A stretch of DNA of 64,000 bases, taken from contig NZ_CP017248.1 in NCBI RefSeq assembly GCF_001735805.1, forward strand, positions 5,766,001 through 5,830,000, read 5' to 3'. This stretch comes from Streptomyces fodineus (lineage in GTDB: Bacteria > Actinomycetota > Actinomycetes > Streptomycetales > Streptomycetaceae). The translations under genes and the position numbers were made by a program. This document shows, in pieces, positions 60,837 through 64,000 of the stretch (positions within the stretch are counted from its first letter, which is position 1; every line of letters begins with the position of its first letter). The notes under the pieces were generated by a model. That model ran no database searches, was not told the origin of the DNA, and was given only the letters and a program-made list of their open reading frames with translations.

Positions 60837-62012
60837 ATGAGCAGCAGCACCGTCATCACCAACATCGCCACGCTGGTCACCAACGACCCCTCCCTCGGTG
60901 ACGGATCCCCCCTGGGCCTGATCCAGGACGCGGCCGTCGTCATCGACGGCGACCGCGTCGCGTGGACCGGTGAATCCAGCAAAGCACCCACCACTGACAA
61001 TCGGGTCGACGCGGGCGGCCGGGCGGTGCTGCCGGGCTTCGTGGACTCCCACTCCCACCTGGTCTTCGCCGGCGACCGCACCCAGGAGTTCAACGCCCGT
61101 ATGTCCGGCCGCTCCTACACGGCGGGCGGCATCCGCACCACGGTCGCCGCCACCCGGGCCGCGAGCGACGCGGAACTGGAGGCGAACCTCACCCGTTACC
61201 TCGACGAGGCCCTCCGCCAGGGCACGACGACGTTCGAGACCAAGTCGGGCTACGGCCTGACCGTTGAGGACGAATCCCGCGCCCTGCGCCTCGCGGCCAA
61301 GCACACCGACGAGGTGACGTACCTCGGCGCGCACATCGTCTCCCCCGACTACGCCGACGACCCGGCCGCCTATGTCGCCCTGGTCACCGGCGAGATGCTG
61401 GACGCCTGCGTGCCGCACGCCCGCTGGATCGACGTGTTCTGCGAGAAGGGCGCCTTCGACGGCGACCAGGCCCGCGCGATCCTCACCGCCGGCAAGGCGA
61501 AGGGTCTGCACCCGCGCATCCACGCCAACCAGCTCTCCTACGGCCCCGGTGTCCAACTCGCCGTCGAACTCGACGCGGCCAGCGCCGACCACTGCACCCA
61601 CCTGACGGACGCGGACGTCGACGCCCTGGCGAACGGCGACACGGTCGCCACCCTGCTCCCCGGCGCCGAGTTCTCCACCCGGGCCGAGTGGCCGGACGCC
61701 CGCCGGCTGCTGGACGCGGGCGTCACCGTCGCCCTGTCCACGGACTGCAACCCGGGCTCGTCCTTCACCTCGTCGGTGCCGTTCTGCATCGCGCTCGCCG
61801 TCCGCGACATGCGGATGACCCCTGACGAGGCCGTCTGGTCCGCCACGGCAGGCGGCGCGGCAGCCCTCCGCCGCACCGACATCGGCCGCCTCACCCCTGG
61901 CGCCCGCGCCGACCTCACCCTCCTGGACGCCCCCAGCCACGTCCACCTGGCCTACCGGCCGGGCGTGCCGATGGTCAGCGGTGTGTGGCGCAGGGGCGTA
62001 CGGGTCGTCTGA
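60837..62012 (+). CDS. hutI: Imidazolonepropionase
   Basis: A 391-residue metallo-amidohydrolase. VLPGFVDSHSHLVFAGDRTQ has the HxH motif, FETKSGYGLTVEDE the substrate loop, RIHANQLSYGPGVQLAVEL the metal His, SADHCTHL, and VALSTDCNPGSSFTSSVPFC the Asp. It opens the ring of imidazolone-propionate to N-formiminoglutamate. The reading order of the operon (U, M20, F, I) is not the order of the pathway. ATG 60837 has AAGGACGAG upstream, 29 bases after hutF. Confidence 0.95.
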   Translation: MSSSTVITNIATLVTNDPSLGDGSPLGLIQDAAVVIDGDRVAWTGESSKAPTTDNRVDAGGRAVLPGFVDSHSHLVFAGDRTQEFNARMSGRSYTAGGIRTTVAATRAASDAELEANLTRYLDEALRQGTTTFETKSGYGLTVEDESRALRLAAKHTDEVTYLGAHIVSPDYADDPAAYVALVTGEMLDACVPHARWIDVFCEKGAFDGDQARAILTAGKAKGLHPRIHANQLSYGPGVQLAVELDAASADHCTHLTDADVDALANGDTVATLLPGAEFSTRAEWPDARRLLDAGVTVALSTDCNPGSSFTSSVPFCIALAVRDMRMTPDEAVWSATAGGAAALRRTDIGRLTPGARADLTLLDAPSHVHLAYRPGVPMVSGVWRRGVRVV

Positions 62013-62245
62013 GCGGGCGCCGGCAGTACGGGAAGGTCGGTCCATCGGTCACGGCGGGCCGCGGTGACGCTCACGGGCACTCCCGAAGGCGGACCTGAAG
62101 ACGGACCTGAAGACAGAGAGGGAAGCAGGTCACCGGGCCCGGTCAGCGTAGTCGTCGTAGTCGTCGGCGGGTGGGTGCCCGAGTCGCCGTACACCCCGCT
62201 CTCGATGCCACCGCCCAGCGGATCGCGGTGTCCCGAGTGACCTGA

Positions 62246-63802
62246 TCAGCCTGCCCCCGCCCGCCACCGCTGCGCCCGGCTGCCGTCCAACGGCTGCAGC
62301 GACACCCCGTACCGCCCGTCCGGTGTCACCGCCGTCTCGATGGCGATGTCCGGGCGGATCGTGCCGTCGGGGCCGATGGTGAAGCGGACGTTCTCGCCGT
62401 TGTCGCCGTAGACCGAGTCGCACTCCCAGATGCCGACACCCCGGTCGGTCGAGCCCCGGCTGTCCAGGCAGAAGCGGTCGTCGGCTCCCGAGCGCAGCAC
62501 GCCCAGGTAGGTGTCGAACCTCCAGCGCTGGGTGTCGGCGGAGGAGCAGGGGGCCGTGACGACGTCGTTGCCCGGCGACAGATCGCCGTCGCGGATGTCC
62601 AGGCAGCGGCCCGTCGCCAGGTTCACCACCTGGGCGAAGGAGGTGCCGGGCGGCGCGAACGAGGGCGTCGGTTCGGGCGTGGGCCTCCGGGTGTGCGGCG
62701 GGTGCGTGCTCGGGCGGGCCGAAGCCGGCGTGGGGGAGGGCGAGTTCGACGGGGACTTGGTGGGGGAGGGCGTCGGCGACGGCGACGGGGTGACCGAGAC
62801 CGTGGCCGTCACCGTCACCGGCGGCGGCGTGGGTGTCGCGGCCGTCGGCTGCTGGTCGTCGGGGTGTGCCGGGGTGAGCAGGAACACCAGGAGCGGGGTC
62901 AGGGCCACGCCGAGGGCCGCCGAGGCCAGCAGGACGGGGCGCCGGGGCGGCCAGGCCGTCCGGGCGGCCGGGGGAGCGGGGGCGGCCGCCGGCTCCTCGC
63001 CGCGGAGGTACGCCGCTCCGTTCCACGGCAGCAGTCCCTCCGCCAGCGTCTGCCGGGGCGTGTCCCGCAGGGCCCGCAGTTCCTCGAACGCGGCCGTGCA
63101 GTGCGGGCAGTGGGCCATGTGGGCGTCCAGGTCGGCGCTGTAGCGCGGGCCGTCCGGCCGTACCGCCTCCTCGATCAGCCGGCGGAAGTCGGCGCACCGG
63201 GGGTCTTCGGACGCGGCGAGACGCTCGCGGAGGCAGGCCTGGGCCAGCGCCTTGAGGGCCTGCGGGGTGCCGTAGGCCACGTCCGCCCGGCTCAGGCCGA
63301 GGAAGGCGGCGGTCCGTTCCTGCGGCTCCTCCTCCACCACGCCGTACCAGATCAGGCCCTGGGCGCGGGACGGCAGCGAGCGGAATGCCGGGAGGAGGGG
63401 CGGGGTGGGGCCGTCGGGCAGGCCGGACGCGTTCAGTACGAGCAGCATGCCGGGGTCGACCCCTGCCGAGCGCTCGTCGTGTGCCCAGCCGGCGGCCAGC
63501 CGGACGGCCAGCAGCAGGAGCCGGTGGCGCAGCGGGACGGCCGGGTCGACGCCCCGGGCCGTCTCGCGGGCCGCCGTGGTGAGGGCCTCGGCCGCCAGCC
63601 GGCGGGCGGCGGACTCGCTCGCGGCGCACAGCCGGGCGTAGGCCAGGACCGCCGGGTGGTGCCGGCGGCGCAGTTCCTGCAGGGCCGGGTACGCCGTCGC
63701 CGTGGGGGAGCGCAGCAATTCGGCCAGCCGGGCGTCCGGCGCGTCCTCGTACTCCGTGCCCGCCCCGGTCCCGCCCGTTTCGGCCTCGTCCCCCTGGGAC
63801 AT
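62246..63802 (-). CDS. Sigma-like / zinc-finger / membrane / RICIN fusion protein
   Basis: A 518-residue protein. Residues 40-80 recall sigma region 2 (YPALQELRRRHHPAVLAYAR), and 140-195 region 4 (FRSLPSRAQGLIWYGVVEEE; AAFLGLSRADVAYGTPQALK). H228-x3-C232-x2-C235 is an anti-sigma-like zinc finger. One transmembrane helix spans about 289-309, a Pro/Thr/Ser-rich segment reaches 385, and a ricin-B lectin domain (NLATGRCLDIRDGDLSPGND; QRWRF) closes it. The sensor domain would sit outside the cell. GTG/ATG: ATG 63802 with GGAGGCGG upstream. Sigma activity is unproven. Gap 62013-62245 shows only a duplicated CGGACCTGAAGA. Confidence 0.85.
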   Translation of the reverse strand: MSQGDEAETGGTGAGTEYEDAPDARLAELLRSPTATAYPALQELRRRHHPAVLAYARLCAASESAARRLAAEALTTAARETARGVDPAVPLRHRLLLLAVRLAAGWAHDERSAGVDPGMLLVLNASGLPDGPTPPLLPAFRSLPSRAQGLIWYGVVEEEPQERTAAFLGLSRADVAYGTPQALKALAQACLRERLAASEDPRCADFRRLIEEAVRPDGPRYSADLDAHMAHCPHCTAAFEELRALRDTPRQTLAEGLLPWNGAAYLRGEEPAAAPAPPAARTAWPPRRPVLLASAALGVALTPLLVFLLTPAHPDDQQPTAATPTPPPVTVTATVSVTPSPSPTPSPTKSPSNSPSPTPASARPSTHPPHTRRPTPEPTPSFAPPGTSFAQVVNLATGRCLDIRDGDLSPGNDVVTAPCSSADTQRWRFDTYLGVLRSGADDRFCLDSRGSTDRGVGIWECDSVYGDNGENVRFTIGPDGTIRPDIAIETAVTPDGRYGVSLQPLDGSRAQRWRAGAG

Positions 63803-64000
63803 GTGTTCCGCCTCCTCGCACCACCGGCGACCGCGGCGTTGCGGTCCCGGCCTGACGTACTAGCCAGTACGGGGGGTCATAGTGGTCCCAGGTGATGGCC
63901 GGGAAAAGAGGTTTCCGCCGGTAACCGCATAACGGTTGAGATGACAGGGCCAGTTGACCAAAAGGTCCGCCAAGTACCCGGGAATGGCGGGCGGAATCGC
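63803..64000. other. Upstream region of the sigma/RICIN gene
   Basis: 198 bases with no supported gene. CGTAC-TAGCCA-GTACG (63857-63872) is a perfect inverted repeat about 55 bases before the start codon. The flanks are AT-richer than the surroundings, as expected of a promoter region. Confidence 0.45.

Overview
The window is about 64 kb of a very GC-rich actinobacterial chromosome and reads as the core chromosome of a Streptomyces. Codon third positions are almost all G or C, GTG starts and 4-base start/stop overlaps are common, and several loci are characteristic of the genus: bldA (the UUA-reading tRNA-Leu), two Rpf-type muralytic enzymes with a c-di-AMP riboswitch in front of one, and the eno-divIC-DUF501-ppx-ndh block. 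Names come from recognising protein families by eye; no database search was run.

Region by region. 1-2.6 kb: the end of an ECF-type sigma factor with a SnoaL-like tail, a RibD/DHFR-like and an EthD-like gene in an overlapping pair, and a FilP-like coiled-coil protein. 2.6-6.5 kb (minus): a solute:sodium symporter with its DUF485 partner, and a 14-TM MFS exporter. 7-10.4 kb: a MacB-type ABC exporter. 10.6-14.1 kb: mfd, followed by a gene-loss scar. 14.6-24.6 kb: a secreted HNH nuclease, an acetyltransferase, a lipoprotein, an orphan HTH-HsdM-HsdS-like protein with a changed catalytic motif, a membrane protein overlapping a Ser/Thr kinase, a SurA-like lipoprotein and MazG. 24.6-28.3 kb: a CYP107-like P450, rpfC- and rpfA-type genes and the riboswitch. 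28.6-34 kb: eno, divIC, DUF501, ppx and ndh, the last with a Rex-type operator. 34-39.6 kb: a secreted protein, a cyclopropane-fatty-acid-synthase-like methyltransferase, and a second ABC exporter paralogous to the first but inverted. 40 kb: bldA, then pobA with a clear promoter and palindrome. 41.7-49.2 kb: BI-1 protein, small conserved proteins, thiolase, SGNH hydrolase, cystathionine beta-synthase. 49.4-51.9 kb: a histidine-ammonia-lyase-like protein lacking the Ala-Ser-Gly cofactor triad, translationally coupled to an RpiR-type regulator. 52.6-54.7 kb: a compact four-gene roadblock/PATAN-like cluster. 54.9-62 kb: a divergent PLP decarboxylase and, divergent from it, a histidine-utilisation operon (hutU, an M20 amidohydrolase, hutF, hutI). 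62.2-63.8 kb: a one-protein fusion of sigma-like, zinc-finger, membrane and ricin-lectin parts.

Working together: hutU-M20-hutF-hutI can take urocanate to glutamate if the M20 enzyme removes the formyl group, but no competent histidine ammonia-lyase lies here. Rpf enzymes, DivIC and MazG are growth and division functions. The two ABC modules probably export or sense similar substrates. The least explained parts are the roadblock/PATAN cluster, the HPPF-motif methylase-like protein with its repeat linker, the MIO-less ammonia-lyase homologue and the sigma-RICIN fusion.
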